Notes: generated from the letters alone by a model not told the origin. A stretch of 64,000 nucleotides of DNA from Peribacillus sp044761665 (GCF_044761665.1 NZ_JBIWCW010000002.1:62001-126000); one strand, 5' to 3'. Counted from the first letter of the stretch, positions 26,501 through 36,311 are shown. Program-made: numbers and translations.

Positions 26501-27499
26501 ATGGTAACGATAAAAGATATAGCTAAATTGGCAAATGTATCTCATACGACCGTATCACGGGCCTTAAATAATAGTCCGTTGATTAAGGAGGATACAAGAA
26601 AAAAAATAATCGATCTTGCCTCTCAGCTAAATTACACTCCGAATTATAATGCAAAAAGTCTAGTCTTGAAAAAATCGCATACAATAGGACTATTCTTTAC
26701 GAGCATTTCCAATGGTACATCGCCTAGCTTTTTTACAGATACCATCAGGGGAGTCAACAGTGTCATCAATGAAGAATTTAACCTCTTTGTACGCGGTATA
26801 GATGATTATGAGGATTTCTCAGCCATAAACAGTGGTAGGTTCGATGGCATCATTTTAATGAGCCAAAGTGATGTGGATAATACCTTTATCTATCATGTAC
26901 TACAGAAGAATATACCGATTGTCGTATTGAACCGACAAGTTGACGAAAAGAAACTGATTAACATTTTATCCAATGATACAGAGGGTTCTTACCAAGCGAT
27001 AGAACATCTGATTCAAAACGGGCACCGGGATATCGCAATCATTGAAGGGATAGAAGGATTCAAGTCGACGAAAAAGCGTAAAGAAGGTTTTGTAAAGGCG
27101 ATGATTGATCATCAACTTCCCATTCAAAGCGATTATGTCGTCCAAGGAAATTATGATATGCACAGCGGGTATAAAGCGATGGAAAAATTGCTTGATAATA
27201 AGAAGCCACCAACAGCTGTATTTTGTTCGAATGATGATATGGCCATCGGTGCCATGAATGCTGTTTTTGCTTCAGGCCTAAAGATTCCTGATGATGTATC
27301 CATCATTGGTTTCGATGATATAGGGTTTGCTCAATATACGACTCCTCGATTGACAACAGTCAAAAGACCAATCGAGCAGATTAGTGTAAAAGGCGCCATA
27401 CACCTCCTATCGTTAATCGAGAAACCGGGGCAGCATGGTGAGCGGATTTTCGTAAATACTGAATTAATGGTGCGGAATTCCGTGAAGGAATTGACATGA
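26501..27499 (+). CDS. exuR: Uronate catabolism repressor, LacI family
   Basis: 332 residues from ATG at 26501 with AAAGG about ten bases upstream. The in-frame ATG at 26492 is too near that site. Helix-turn-helix VTIKDIAKLANVSHTTVSRA, hinge YTPNYNAKSL, then effector domain with HTIGLFFTSIS, GIILMSQSDVDN and CSNDDMAIGAMNAVFASG. From memory these segments agree closely with B. subtilis ExuR. Operator-like palindromes occur before uxaC and uxaB, fitting local repression relieved by uronates. Confidence 0.92.
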   Translation: MVTIKDIAKLANVSHTTVSRALNNSPLIKEDTRKKIIDLASQLNYTPNYNAKSLVLKKSHTIGLFFTSISNGTSPSFFTDTIRGVNSVINEEFNLFVRGIDDYEDFSAINSGRFDGIILMSQSDVDNTFIYHVLQKNIPIVVLNRQVDEKKLINILSNDTEGSYQAIEHLIQNGHRDIAIIEGIEGFKSTKKRKEGFVKAMIDHQLPIQSDYVVQGNYDMHSGYKAMEKLLDNKKPPTAVFCSNDDMAIGAMNAVFASGLKIPDDVSIIGFDDIGFAQYTTPRLTTVKRPIEQISVKGAIHLLSLIEKPGQHGERIFVNTELMVRNSVKELT

Positions 27500-27572
27500 T
27501 AAATAGGCCCGTTTATTGTTAATTTAATATCAATAGATGGGCTGGTCACAATGTTCATTTTTTTACTTAAAA

Positions 27573-27588
27573 ATGTTCACGTGTGCAT
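27573..27588 (+). promoter_or_regulatory. ExuR-type operator 3
   Basis: ATGTTCACGTGTGCAT is a diverged version of the two uxaC operators, keeping ATGTT, the central ACG and terminal CAT. It sits 16 bases before uxaB. An additional half-site, ATGTTCAT, lies at about 27551. Confidence 0.65.
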
Positions 27589-27603
27589 TATTAGGAGGGG
27601 AAA

Positions 27604-29076
27604 ATGATGGAAAGATTAAATAAGCAAATCAGCGGGGAGTGCCCCCTTTACCCAGAAAAGATTCTCCAATTCGGGGAAGGCAATTTCTTACGGGCATTCG
27701 TGGATTGGCAAATAGACGTATTAAATAAAGAAACGAACTTTAATGGGAGCGTGGTAGTGGTCCAACCTAGAGGATCTGAAAAAATTGCCCGGTTAAACGA
27801 GCAGGATGGATTATTCACTCTATATCTGCAAGGGATGAAGGACGGTGCTGCCGTAAATGAGCATATGGTCGTCGAATCGATTAGTAGAGGCATTCACTTA
27901 GTTGATGAATATGATCAATATGTGAAGTTGGCGGGAAGCGACCAGCTTCGTTTCATTATTTCTAATACAACAGAAGCTGGCATTTATTTTGAGGCGACTG
28001 ATAAGTTGGAGGACCGTCCGCAAAAGAGTTTTCCTGGTAGATTGACCGCCTTCTTGTACCATCGCTTCAAGGCATTCAATGGAAATGTTCGAAAAGGGTG
28101 TGTGATCATTCCTTGTGAATTAATTGAAGAAAATGGAGCAAGGCTTAAAGAAATCGTTCTGCAATTCGCTAATTCATGGAATCTTGGAGATGATTTCGTC
28201 GCGTGGATTCATAGAGCCAATACTTTCTGTAACAGTTTGGTAGATCGTATTGTTCCAGGTTTTCCTAAAGATTCGATTGACGAAATGACAAAGGAACTGG
28301 GATATCGAGACGAGCTATTGGTGGTAGGTGAGCAATATCATCAATGGGTGATTGAGGGGCCACAATGGATCAAAGAGGAATTCCCTATCGACAAAGCAGG
28401 GTTAAATGCATTCATTGTCGATGATTTAACACCTTACCGAATCCAAAAAGTGCGTATCCTGAACGGTTCCCACACAGCAATGACACCTGTTGCGTATTTA
28501 TCAGGTTTGGATACTGTGGCAGATGCTGTAAATGACAAGGCTACCGGTTCCTTCATTCAAAAGCTGATTTTTGAGGAAATCATGCCCACACTGGAGATGC
28601 CAGAGGAAGAGTTGAAGGCATTTGCCGAAGATGTGCTGAACCGGTTCAAAAATCCTTTTATGAAGCATTACTTAATGAGCATAAGTTTGAATTCGACATC
28701 TAAATTTAGGGCGAGGAATGTACCGACACTCCTTGATTATGTGGAGAGGAAAGCCTGCTTGCCACATCGGATGGTCTTTTCATTGAGCGCACTACTGAGT
28801 TTTTATAAAGGAAAAAGAGGAAAAGAGGTCATTCCGTTAGAAGACGACCCAATGGTCCTTGAATGGTTTGAGGCCTCTTGGAAATCCGTCGCCAATGAAA
28901 CGATGAAAGTGGAACAACTCGTACAAAGGACGCTCGGTAAACAAGAAATCTGGGGAATGGACTTGAATGAAGTGGTGGGATTGACGGATTTAGTGACGGA
29001 ATATTTAAAACAAATTGAACAATCGGGGATGGAAACCGCACTTGAAACAGTGATGAAAGAACAGTCTGTAAAATAA
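27604..29076 (+). CDS. uxaB: Tagaturonate reductase (altronate oxidoreductase)
   Basis: 490 residues, long-chain mannitol dehydrogenase superfamily. It reduces D-tagaturonate to D-altronate with NADH. The N-terminal ILQFGEGNFLRAFVDWQID contains the dinucleotide-binding strand, VVVVQPRGSE follows, and the catalytic region KVRILNGSHTAMTPVAYLSG with the conserved Lys and Asn-His is present. UxaB, not UxuB, is suggested by the neighbouring uxaA and the absence of uxuA from the locus. AGGAGG before the ATG and an ExuR-type operator just upstream. Confidence 0.93.
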   Translation: MMERLNKQISGECPLYPEKILQFGEGNFLRAFVDWQIDVLNKETNFNGSVVVVQPRGSEKIARLNEQDGLFTLYLQGMKDGAAVNEHMVVESISRGIHLVDEYDQYVKLAGSDQLRFIISNTTEAGIYFEATDKLEDRPQKSFPGRLTAFLYHRFKAFNGNVRKGCVIIPCELIEENGARLKEIVLQFANSWNLGDDFVAWIHRANTFCNSLVDRIVPGFPKDSIDEMTKELGYRDELLVVGEQYHQWVIEGPQWIKEEFPIDKAGLNAFIVDDLTPYRIQKVRILNGSHTAMTPVAYLSGLDTVADAVNDKATGSFIQKLIFEEIMPTLEMPEEELKAFAEDVLNRFKNPFMKHYLMSISLNSTSKFRARNVPTLLDYVERKACLPHRMVFSLSALLSFYKGKRGKEVIPLEDDPMVLEWFEASWKSVANETMKVEQLVQRTLGKQEIWGMDLNEVVGLTDLVTEYLKQIEQSGMETALETVMKEQSVK

Positions 29077-29087
29077 GGAGGGACTTC

Positions 29088-30584
29088 ATGATGAAGGATA
29101 TTTTACAAATTCACGAATATGACAATATCGCACTCGCATTAAGAAAACTGTCGAAAGGTGAATGCTTCAACGTAAGAGGAGCTGAAATCGTAATAAAACA
29201 AGATATTGAGAGGGGCCATAAAGTGGCCATTGAAGCTCTACAAACGGATGATCATGTTATTAAATATGGTTTCCCAATCGGACACGTAGTGCAGACGGTT
29301 GAACCCGGTGAGTGGGTACACACACACAATACTAGAACGAATCTATCAGGCACACAGGAATATCGTTATGAACGGAAGCTTGTCGAGAACCCTTTTGAAA
29401 ATGAACAGTTAACCTTCAAAGGGTTCAAGAGGGAAAATGGTACGGTTGGCATCAGAAACGAGCTTTGGATCGTACCGACGGTCGGCTGTGTGAATGGCAT
29501 AGCGGAGAAGATCATTAAAAGATTTGAAAAAGAAATCGGAGATATTGCCCCATTTGATAACACGCTTGTCTTTAAACATAATTATGGTTGTTCCCAATTG
29601 GGGGATGATCATGAAAATACCAAGCAAATTCTTCTCAATGCCGTGAATCATCCCAATGCAGGTGGGGTCCTGGTATTAGGCTTAGGATGCGAGAATAATG
29701 AAATGGCCGAGTTCAAAAAAGCATTAAGCAATATAGACGATAATCGAATTAAGTTCCTTGTCTCTCAAGATGTCACGGATGAGATAGAAGCTGGGGTGAG
29801 ATTGGTTAAGGAAATTCATGAATATGCAGTGAACGATAAGCGAGAAGATGTACCATTATCCGAATTGAAAATTGGCTTGAAATGCGGGGGATCGGATGGT
29901 TTCTCAGGTATTACGGCCAATCCCTTGTTAGGGAGATTTTCAGATTTCCTTATCGCCCAGGGAGGGACGACGGTTTTAACGGAAGTTCCTGAGATGTTCG
30001 GGGCGGAAACCATCTTAATGGAGCGCGCTCAAAATGAAGAAGTCTTTCATAAGACGGTAGCATTGATCAATGATTTTAAAGAGTATTTCTTGAAGTTCGA
30101 ACAGCCAGTCTATGAAAACCCTTCCCCAGGAAATAAAGCTGGTGGGATTACAACGCTAGAGGATAAGTCACTGGGTTGCACACAAAAAGCAGGTTCATCC
30201 CCAGTTGTCGATGTTCTGAAATATGGCGAAGTGTTGAAAACGAAAGGTTTGAATCTATTAAGTGCTCCGGGGAACGATTTAATAGCCTCCTCGGCCCTTG
30301 CAGCGGCAGGATGCCAAATGGTTTTATTCACTACAGGAAGAGGAACCCCGTTTGGGACATTCGTACCGACCATGAAGGTGTCTACCAATACCGCAATTTT
30401 CGAAGGTAAGCCTCATTGGATTGACTTCAATGCAGGTACTTTATTGGAAGATGATGTATCACCTGATGTTGTCCTACGTAGCTTCATCGACTATATCATT
30501 CAAGTAGCTAATGGAGAATATGTAAATAATGAAAAAAATGATTTCAGGGAGCTTGCTATTTTCAAAACAGGGGTAACCCTTTAA
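29088..30584 (+). CDS. uxaA: Altronate dehydratase
   Basis: 498 residues. It dehydrates D-altronate to 2-keto-3-deoxygluconate. The N-terminal SAF domain (about residues 1-100, HEYDNIALALRKL through GEWVHTHNTRTNLSG) is fused to the iron-dependent catalytic domain. Metal/active-site regions: VGCVNGIAEKI, HNYGCSQLGDDHENT, LGLGCENNE, and the characteristic LKCGGSDGFSGITANP. Twelve bases after uxaB with its own GGAGG, so cotranscribed. Confidence 0.95.
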   Translation: MMKDILQIHEYDNIALALRKLSKGECFNVRGAEIVIKQDIERGHKVAIEALQTDDHVIKYGFPIGHVVQTVEPGEWVHTHNTRTNLSGTQEYRYERKLVENPFENEQLTFKGFKRENGTVGIRNELWIVPTVGCVNGIAEKIIKRFEKEIGDIAPFDNTLVFKHNYGCSQLGDDHENTKQILLNAVNHPNAGGVLVLGLGCENNEMAEFKKALSNIDDNRIKFLVSQDVTDEIEAGVRLVKEIHEYAVNDKREDVPLSELKIGLKCGGSDGFSGITANPLLGRFSDFLIAQGGTTVLTEVPEMFGAETILMERAQNEEVFHKTVALINDFKEYFLKFEQPVYENPSPGNKAGGITTLEDKSLGCTQKAGSSPVVDVLKYGEVLKTKGLNLLSAPGNDLIASSALAAAGCQMVLFTTGRGTPFGTFVPTMKVSTNTAIFEGKPHWIDFNAGTLLEDDVSPDVVLRSFIDYIIQVANGEYVNNEKNDFRELAIFKTGVTL

Positions 30585-30612
30585 TTTACCTAAAATATGG
30601 AGGTTTTTAACT

Positions 30613-31266
30613 ATGGGTAGTGAACTTTTAACTAGTTTAGCAGAAGCGAAGATCATCGCCATCATTCGGGGAATTCCAGTTGGTACGGGAAGAGAGACTG
30701 CCAGGGCTTTGTCAGAAGGAGGGATATCCTTTCTTGAAATCACTTTGAATACAGAAGGCGCACTCGAAATGATCACAGATTTAAAGGAAAGTTTCGGAGA
30801 TAAGCTTCGAATTGGCGCCGGAACGGTCCTGGACGTCAAGATGGCTGAAAAAGCCGTGGATGCCGGAGCGGAATATATTATTTCTCCCAATCTGGATGAA
30901 GGTGTATTAGCTTATGGGCGTGAAAAAGGGGTTGTCGTTTGGCCTGGCACCATGACACCATCCGAGATGGTACGCGCCCACCAACTGGGTGCTGAAGCGG
31001 TCAAGGTTTTCCCTATCGGTTCATTGGGCGTGAAATATATAAAAGATGTCCGGGCACCTTTATCTCATATTCCGATGGTGGCAACAGGTGGGATCAATCA
31101 AGAAAATATCCAGGAAGTATTAAGATATGGCGTAACTGCAGTAGGACTAGGCGGTAATTTGGTCGATAATGCCCTGATTAAAAAAGGCGAATTCAAGAAA
31201 ATCACGGAAATAGCCAGGCGATATGTTCAATTGGCCGAAGAGGTGAATATGCATGTCACCAAATAA
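30613..31266 (+). CDS. kdgA: 2-keto-3-deoxy-6-phosphogluconate aldolase
   Basis: 217-residue class I aldolase that cleaves KDPG to pyruvate and glyceraldehyde 3-phosphate. Conserved: IIAIIRG at strand 1, FLEITLNT with the catalytic Glu, IGAGTVLD, FIISPN-like YIISPNLDE (the region normally before the Schiff-base Lys), and VKVFPIG with the Schiff-base lysine. The last 14 bases overlap the next kinase gene. Symbol eda is used in other genera. Confidence 0.94.
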   Translation: MGSELLTSLAEAKIIAIIRGIPVGTGRETARALSEGGISFLEITLNTEGALEMITDLKESFGDKLRIGAGTVLDVKMAEKAVDAGAEYIISPNLDEGVLAYGREKGVVVWPGTMTPSEMVRAHQLGAEAVKVFPIGSLGVKYIKDVRAPLSHIPMVATGGINQENIQEVLRYGVTAVGLGGNLVDNALIKKGEFKKITEIARRYVQLAEEVNMHVTK

Positions 31267-32236
31267 CGTGGATGTCGTGACGGTTGGTGAAAGTTTAGTA
31301 TTGTTCCAGTCTTTAACGAATCGGCCTTTGCAGTATGAAACAAGCTTGATGAAGTCGCTGGGTGGAGCAGAATCCAATGTTGCAATAGTATTGAAACGAT
31401 TGGGTAAAAAAACAAGGTGGATTAGCCGGGTGGGTGAAGATCCACATGGTGATTATGTACTTGCTACATTGGCAGGCGAAGGGGTGGACGTCTCACAAGT
31501 TATTCGGGATAAAGAGGCACCGACGGCCATATACTTCAAAGACTTTAAAGGGTACGGAGACCCTTCTGTTTACTACTACCGCCATAATTCAGCAGCGAGC
31601 AGATTGCATCCTGACGACATACAAGAAGAGTGGTTGCAAGGAGCCAAGCATCTGCATGTGACAGGCATAACACCTGCACTCGGGGAATCACCAGAAGAGA
31701 CGGTTCGACAGTTGATGGCTTTGGCTAGGGAAAAGGGAATGACCATCTCATTTGATCCCAATCTGCGCAGAAAGCTGTGGGGTGAGGAGCAAGCAAGAAG
31801 GGTCCTCCTTTCACTTATCCCACTTTGTGATATTTTCCTGCCTGGGCTGGATGAAGCCGAGTTTTTATTAGGTAAGCTCCCTACAGAGGAGTATGGGAAG
31901 CGATTCATTGAAATGGGTGCCAATTTCGTTGTATTAAAGCTTGGGGAAAAAGGGGCGATTGCTTTTTCACGGAGTCAAAGCATTCAAGTGAGTCCGTACA
32001 AAGTGGACCAGGTTGTGGATACGGTGGGGGCTGGTGATGCGTTTGCAGCGGGCTTCATATCCTCGTTCCTCGATAGTGGGGACTTCCTCGGTTCTGAAGC
32101 TTCATTAAAGCAAGGCTTGCAAAGGGCTAATGTTTTGGGTGCCTTGGCTACGCAGTTTAAAGGAGATTGGGAAGGTACCCCCACTATGGATGAAGTGAAT
32201 AACTTATTAAAAGGGGAACAAAGCCTAACTAGATGA
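31253..32236 (+). CDS. kdgK: 2-keto-3-deoxygluconate kinase
   Basis: 327-residue PfkB-family kinase that makes KDPG for the aldolase immediately upstream. Motifs: VVTVGESLVLF, SLGGAESNVAIVLKRLGK near the first signature, FDPNLRRKLW, and the C-terminal DTVGAGDAFAAGF with catalytic Asp. ATG at 31253 has GAAGAGGTG upstream and overlaps the aldolase gene, implying coupling. It completes the route from galacturonate to central metabolism. Confidence 0.93.
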   Translation: MSPNNVDVVTVGESLVLFQSLTNRPLQYETSLMKSLGGAESNVAIVLKRLGKKTRWISRVGEDPHGDYVLATLAGEGVDVSQVIRDKEAPTAIYFKDFKGYGDPSVYYYRHNSAASRLHPDDIQEEWLQGAKHLHVTGITPALGESPEETVRQLMALAREKGMTISFDPNLRRKLWGEEQARRVLLSLIPLCDIFLPGLDEAEFLLGKLPTEEYGKRFIEMGANFVVLKLGEKGAIAFSRSQSIQVSPYKVDQVVDTVGAGDAFAAGFISSFLDSGDFLGSEASLKQGLQRANVLGALATQFKGDWEGTPTMDEVNNLLKGEQSLTR

Positions 32237-32242
32237 TAGAAC

Positions 32243-32274
32243 AAAAGATGCGGTGCTTACACTGCATCTTTTTT
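32243..32274 (+). terminator. Terminator of the uronate operon
   Basis: AAAGATGCGGTG and CACTGCATCTTT pair (one mismatch) around CTTA, followed by TTTT. Confidence 0.85.
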
Positions 32275-32520
32275 GATGAGAAGAAAAGGCTAAGAACAGA
32301 TTATGGATGATTTTTCATTTAAAATAAGCTTTAAGCGTACGTCTGTTCATGCACTATAAGAGGGATGGTAAATATATAATCCGTTTGAATAAGCGCCGCA
32401 TATGAATGGGTTTTCCTATCCTTTTTTCGAAAATTAGGCTATCATGGAATGAATTTAAATGGGTTAGTTTTTACTGATGAAGCAGACATTTCCTATATAG
32501 GAAGTAATGGAGAGGATACA

Positions 32521-33276
32521 ATGAATAATCAGTTTCATACCAATGAAATTATAGATGTATGTTTGCTTGCAGGGAAAATTATGCTCCAAAACGGTGCGGA
32601 AACATCTAGGGTGGAAGATACGATGGTTAGGATAGCCGCTGCTTTTGGTTGTGATGAGTCACATAGCTTTTCAACACCAACGGGAATTATCTTTTCCTTG
32701 GACGGAGAACACCCTGCATCTAAGTTAATCAGGGTTTCCCAAAGGTCCACTGATTTACACAAGGTAACGCTAGTGAACAGCATTTCCCGGAGCATTTCAA
32801 GTCGGGAAATGACCCCTCAGGAAGCCTTTACCCGTTTGAAGCAAATAGAAAAAGCCGGCATGGGGTATTCGGTAGGTGTCCAGATTTTTGCGGCATTCAT
32901 TTCTAGCGGTTGTTTTTTAATTATGTTTCAGGGACATTGGAATGATTTTATCTGGTCGTGTATAGCTGGAGGGTTAGGATTTTCTTGTCTGCTTTATTTA
33001 CATTGGTTATTGGAAGTTCGATTTTTTGCCGAATTTATCGCATCGTTAGTGGTGGGAATGGTAGCGATGCTATTTGTCCAATTCGGGTGGGGCGGTCAGC
33101 TTGATAAGATAATTATTGGCGCAGTGATGCCACTTGTGCCGGGGTTGTTAATTACAAATGCGGCTAGGGATTTGATTGCGGGGCACTTAGTTTCGGGACT
33201 GTCCAAAGGGGCAGACGCAGGGTTGACCGCCTTGGCCATTGGTACCGGGATAGCGGTCGCCTTCGTTTTCCTATGA
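32521..33276 (+). CDS. Threonine/serine exporter-like protein, large subunit (ThrE N-terminal type)
   Basis: 251 residues from ATG at 32521, which follows GGAGAGG at six bases. The longer frame to 32449 has no ribosome site. A soluble N-terminal domain (CLLAGKIMLQNGAETSRVEDTM, FGCDESHSFSTPTGIIFSL) is followed by four to five membrane helices ending TALAIGTGIAVAFVF. This is the DUF1212/YjjP half of a split ThrE exporter, and the next gene supplies the other half. Confidence 0.88.
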   Translation: MNNQFHTNEIIDVCLLAGKIMLQNGAETSRVEDTMVRIAAAFGCDESHSFSTPTGIIFSLDGEHPASKLIRVSQRSTDLHKVTLVNSISRSISSREMTPQEAFTRLKQIEKAGMGYSVGVQIFAAFISSGCFLIMFQGHWNDFIWSCIAGGLGFSCLLYLHWLLEVRFFAEFIASLVVGMVAMLFVQFGWGGQLDKIIIGAVMPLVPGLLITNAARDLIAGHLVSGLSKGADAGLTALAIGTGIAVAFVFL

Positions 33277-33296
33277 TGAAGGAGGAGGTATAAAGA

Positions 33297-33749
33297 ATGA
33301 TTGCACAGTTAATTACAAGTTTTATTGCCTCTGCCGCCTTTGGAATCATTTTCAATGTGCCAAAAAATTCACTGATACAATGTGGGACCGTAGGGATGGT
33401 AGGATGGTTTCTTTATTATTATCTGGTCGAGAATGAAGTGAATAGCATTGCTGCAACCTTGGCGGCAGCATTCCTCGTAGCCGTTATTAGCCAATATTTT
33501 GCGAAGAGGTATAAAACACCGATCACAATCTTTAATGTGTCTGGAATCATCCCGCTCGTGCCTGGGGGGCTATCTTATGATGCGATGAAGCATTTCGTGG
33601 AAAACGATTTCAATATGGCATTCCAGTTGGCAGCAAAAGCATTTATGCTAGCGGGAGCGATTGCCATGGGTTTGATCTTTGCTGAAGTCATGAATCAGTT
33701 AGTGACTAAATACAATATTAGAAAAATGAAGAAGCTAAAAAAGATATAA
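33297..33749 (+). CDS. Threonine/serine exporter-like protein, small subunit (ThrE_2/YjjB type)
   Basis: 150 residues, four to five transmembrane helices, with FNVPKNSLIQCGTVGMVGW and the conserved SGIIPLVPGGLSYDAM. AGGAGG before ATG and 20 bases after the large subunit. In Corynebacterium the two halves are one ThrE polypeptide; here they are separate, as in other Bacilli. Substrate (threonine, serine or another small acid) is inferred from the family only. Confidence 0.88.
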   Translation: MIAQLITSFIASAAFGIIFNVPKNSLIQCGTVGMVGWFLYYYLVENEVNSIAATLAAAFLVAVISQYFAKRYKTPITIFNVSGIIPLVPGGLSYDAMKHFVENDFNMAFQLAAKAFMLAGAIAMGLIFAEVMNQLVTKYNIRKMKKLKKI

Positions 33750-33789
33750 CAGAAAAAGAGGGGGATCAATATCCTCCTCTTTTTCTGTT
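33748..33789. terminator. Bidirectional terminator
   Basis: AACAGAAAAAGAGGGGGAT and ATCCTCCTCTTTTTCTGTT pair over 19 positions with one mismatch around a four-base loop. It serves both converging genes and overlaps both stop-codon regions. Confidence 0.9.
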
Positions 33790-35324
33790 TATATGGAATC
33801 TTTCATACCTGTGTTGGCTTTGACCAATATTTCATCATATTTCTTGGCATCTGCTTTTTTACTGGAGAGCAAGGTACCTAAGATTGCTGCGATAAAACCA
33901 ATCGGGATGGAGATGATTCCTGGATTTCCAAGAGGGAAGATCGGATTCCCGACAAATATGGCAGTCCCGTCCGGAGACCAGACATTCGGGCTTAAGAATA
34001 CGAGTAACAGGGAGCTGATTAGGCCAACAAGCATGCCTGTGATCGCCCCGGCTGTGTTAAACCGTTTCCAAAATACCGTGAAGAGAATGATGGGCAGATT
34101 GGCGCTAGCAGCAACGGCAAAAGCAAGTGATACAAGGAAAGCGACATTCATATTTTGCGCAAATAGAGCAAGGATGATGGAAAGAATGGATACACCGATT
34201 GATGCCCAACGAGCGGCAACGACTTGCTCTTTATCAGTGGCTTCCCCTTTGCGAAGGATATGGCCATAAAAGTCATGGGCAAAAGCAGAGGCCGCGGAAA
34301 GGACCAGTCCAGCTACAACGGCTAAGATGGTAGCAAAGGCAACGGCCGAGACAAAGGCAAACAGGAAGTCACCGCCAATGGCTTCAGCAAGTAAAGGAGC
34401 CGCCATATTGCCAGCTGCGTTAGCGCCAATGATTTTGTCATAGCCTACGAAAGCTGCAGCCCCAAAGCCAAGGAAAATGGTCATGATATAGAAAATCCCG
34501 ATGATCCATGTTGCATATACCACGGACTTTCGTGCGGTGATGGCATCTTTAACCGTAAAGAATCGAATGAGGATATGAGGTAGTCCTGCTGTTCCGAGTA
34601 CAAGAGCCAGGTTGAGTGATAAAGTGTCCAATGGATCTTTAAACTTGTTGCCAGGGTTTAGGAAATCGCCGCCAAGAGGGGTGGCTGTTTTCATTTGCCT
34701 GAACATTTCCAACACGCTGAAGTCGAATTTTGCCAGGACAATAATGGAGATGATGAAGGTACCGGCCATCAACAAAACGGCTTTGACGATTTGCACCCAG
34801 CTGGTTGCCGTCATTCCTCCAAAGACGACGTATACCGTCATTAAAATCCCAACAATGATAACGGAGTATAAATAATCGATTCCAAGTAATAATTTTATGA
34901 GGGCGCCTGCACCAACAAGTTGGGCAATCATATAAAAGGTCGAAATGGAGATCGTATTCAAAGCAGCTACACCACGCACCTTCTTTTCATTGAAGCGTGC
35001 AGCGATCATGTCAGCAAGGGTGTATTTCCCAAGATTACGAAGTGGCTCGGCTACAATATAGAGTACGACGAGGTAAGCGACTAGAAAACCGATGCTATAG
35101 AAGAATCCATCGAATCCAGAGAGTGCGACCATCCCCGCAATTCCCAAAAATGAAGCAGCGGACATATAGTCCCCGGCTATAGCCCAGCCATTTTGCCACC
35201 CAGTCAGACTACTATCTGCCGTATAGAAGTCAGCAGTCGTTTTGGTACGGCGTGAGGCAAAGAAGGTGATGACTAACGTTAGTCCAACTATAAGAAGAAA
35301 TAATGTAAAAGCGAGTACATTCAT
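33789..35324 (-). CDS. Sodium:solute symporter, acetate permease (ActP/YwcA) type
   Basis: 511 residues, 13 transmembrane segments of the SSS (LeuT-fold) family. Signature features: DFYTADSSLTGWQNGWAIAGDY near the N terminus, the unwound TM1 GDYMSAASFLGI, and GTAGLPHILIRFF, all characteristic of cation/acetate symporters. The companion DUF485 gene lies six bases upstream in the same transcript, an arrangement that recurs for acetate and related monocarboxylate transporters. Substrate by family inference. Confidence 0.9.
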   Translation of the reverse strand: MNVLAFTLFLLIVGLTLVITFFASRRTKTTADFYTADSSLTGWQNGWAIAGDYMSAASFLGIAGMVALSGFDGFFYSIGFLVAYLVVLYIVAEPLRNLGKYTLADMIAARFNEKKVRGVAALNTISISTFYMIAQLVGAGALIKLLLGIDYLYSVIIVGILMTVYVVFGGMTATSWVQIVKAVLLMAGTFIISIIVLAKFDFSVLEMFRQMKTATPLGGDFLNPGNKFKDPLDTLSLNLALVLGTAGLPHILIRFFTVKDAITARKSVVYATWIIGIFYIMTIFLGFGAAAFVGYDKIIGANAAGNMAAPLLAEAIGGDFLFAFVSAVAFATILAVVAGLVLSAASAFAHDFYGHILRKGEATDKEQVVAARWASIGVSILSIILALFAQNMNVAFLVSLAFAVAASANLPIILFTVFWKRFNTAGAITGMLVGLISSLLLVFLSPNVWSPDGTAIFVGNPIFPLGNPGIISIPIGFIAAILGTLLSSKKADAKKYDEILVKANTGMKDSI

Positions 35325-35330
35325 CCTTTA

Positions 35331-35675
35331 TCACCCTCTTCCTTTCACTTCATTTATGATCTTTTCAACGAGTATATCGAAAGTTGCCGCCTTTTTGGAA
35401 TAAAGCACGCAAAGGGTCCAGGTCATGATGAATTGTGCGAAGGCAAGAACCCAGGCCCAACTGATAGCACCGAAAGCATATGAATTGAGCAAGGTAGAAT
35501 AGGAAGTGAGAACGGGTAATGAGAAATAAAAGACCATGAAAAAGATGGACAGTGGAACGATGAATTTACGTTTTTTTCTAAGGAGCTCTTGGAATGATGG
35601 AGATTGGACAATTTCGGTGTAATTTCTGGAAGCGCTTTCTTTTTGGTCTTTTGCCACTGATTCGTTGGATGGCAA
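35331..35675 (-). CDS. DUF485 membrane protein, partner of the acetate-type symporter
   Basis: About 114 residues. The TTG at 35675 is preferred because AAAGGGGG lies seven bases upstream. An earlier in-frame TTG at 35699 precedes that site. Two transmembrane helices (FIVPLSIFFMVFYFSLPVL; ISWAWVLAFAQFIMTWTLCVLY) and the family segment SPSFQELLRKKRKF. DUF485 proteins (YjcH/YwcB) are encoded with ActP-type symporters and may be accessory subunits. Confidence 0.88.
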   Translation of the reverse strand: MPSNESVAKDQKESASRNYTEIVQSPSFQELLRKKRKFIVPLSIFFMVFYFSLPVLTSYSTLLNSYAFGAISWAWVLAFAQFIMTWTLCVLYSKKAATFDILVEKIINEVKGRG

Positions 35676-36311
35676 TGTGGTTCCCCCTTTATAAATCAAG
35701 ATTTTTTACCAAGAAGATCCGATAACACTCTCAGTATATATTTATTAGAATATTTTGTAAATTTAATTTTTAAAAAACCCCTTTTTTTTATTCGACATAG
35801 TATTTAGCGATGAAAAGAGGCCAGAATTAGTTTTGATTTATAAAAATCAAGAACTATCATTAAGGAAAAATTAAGCTTCTTTCGCGATAATGATCTAATG
35901 ATTGAAATCATAAAGGGGAAAAACCGTGATGGAAGAGGATAACGGTAATGTTCTTGCCAAGACAATGACTTCAAAAGTTGAAATATGATGGGAAGGGCAA
36001 ATCAGCGGTTCTGGTTCGGTCGCTGCCACATAGAGAGGACCTTCGTTCTTCTGATACCGATGAAGTGTTCTTTCTGGGCAAGTTGAGAGCGTTGGTTATT
36101 GTCGAAACTCCTCATGTTTATCGGTTTTGTTTTTGGTGTGTTTCCTGCCAATAAGACGACTACTTAAACACGACACAGGCATATAGACACGAAAAAAGAA
36201 CTTCTCATCATAAGAAAGTATACTAGGGGAATTCATCTTTCTTTTGTATATAAAAAAGGATAAAATTACAAAATATATCAGAAAAAAAGCACGTGGGGAG
36301 GGACCCTTTTG
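35676..36311. other. Long gene-free interval before the two-component system
   Basis: Contains the promoter region of the symporter operon (minus) and of the response-regulator operon (plus). Between about 35928 and 36160 the composition is less AT-rich and short frames occur in several phases (for example a 19-codon frame at 35929), which could be remnants of a decayed gene. I cannot identify a parent. No RNA gene is recognised. Confidence 0.35.
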
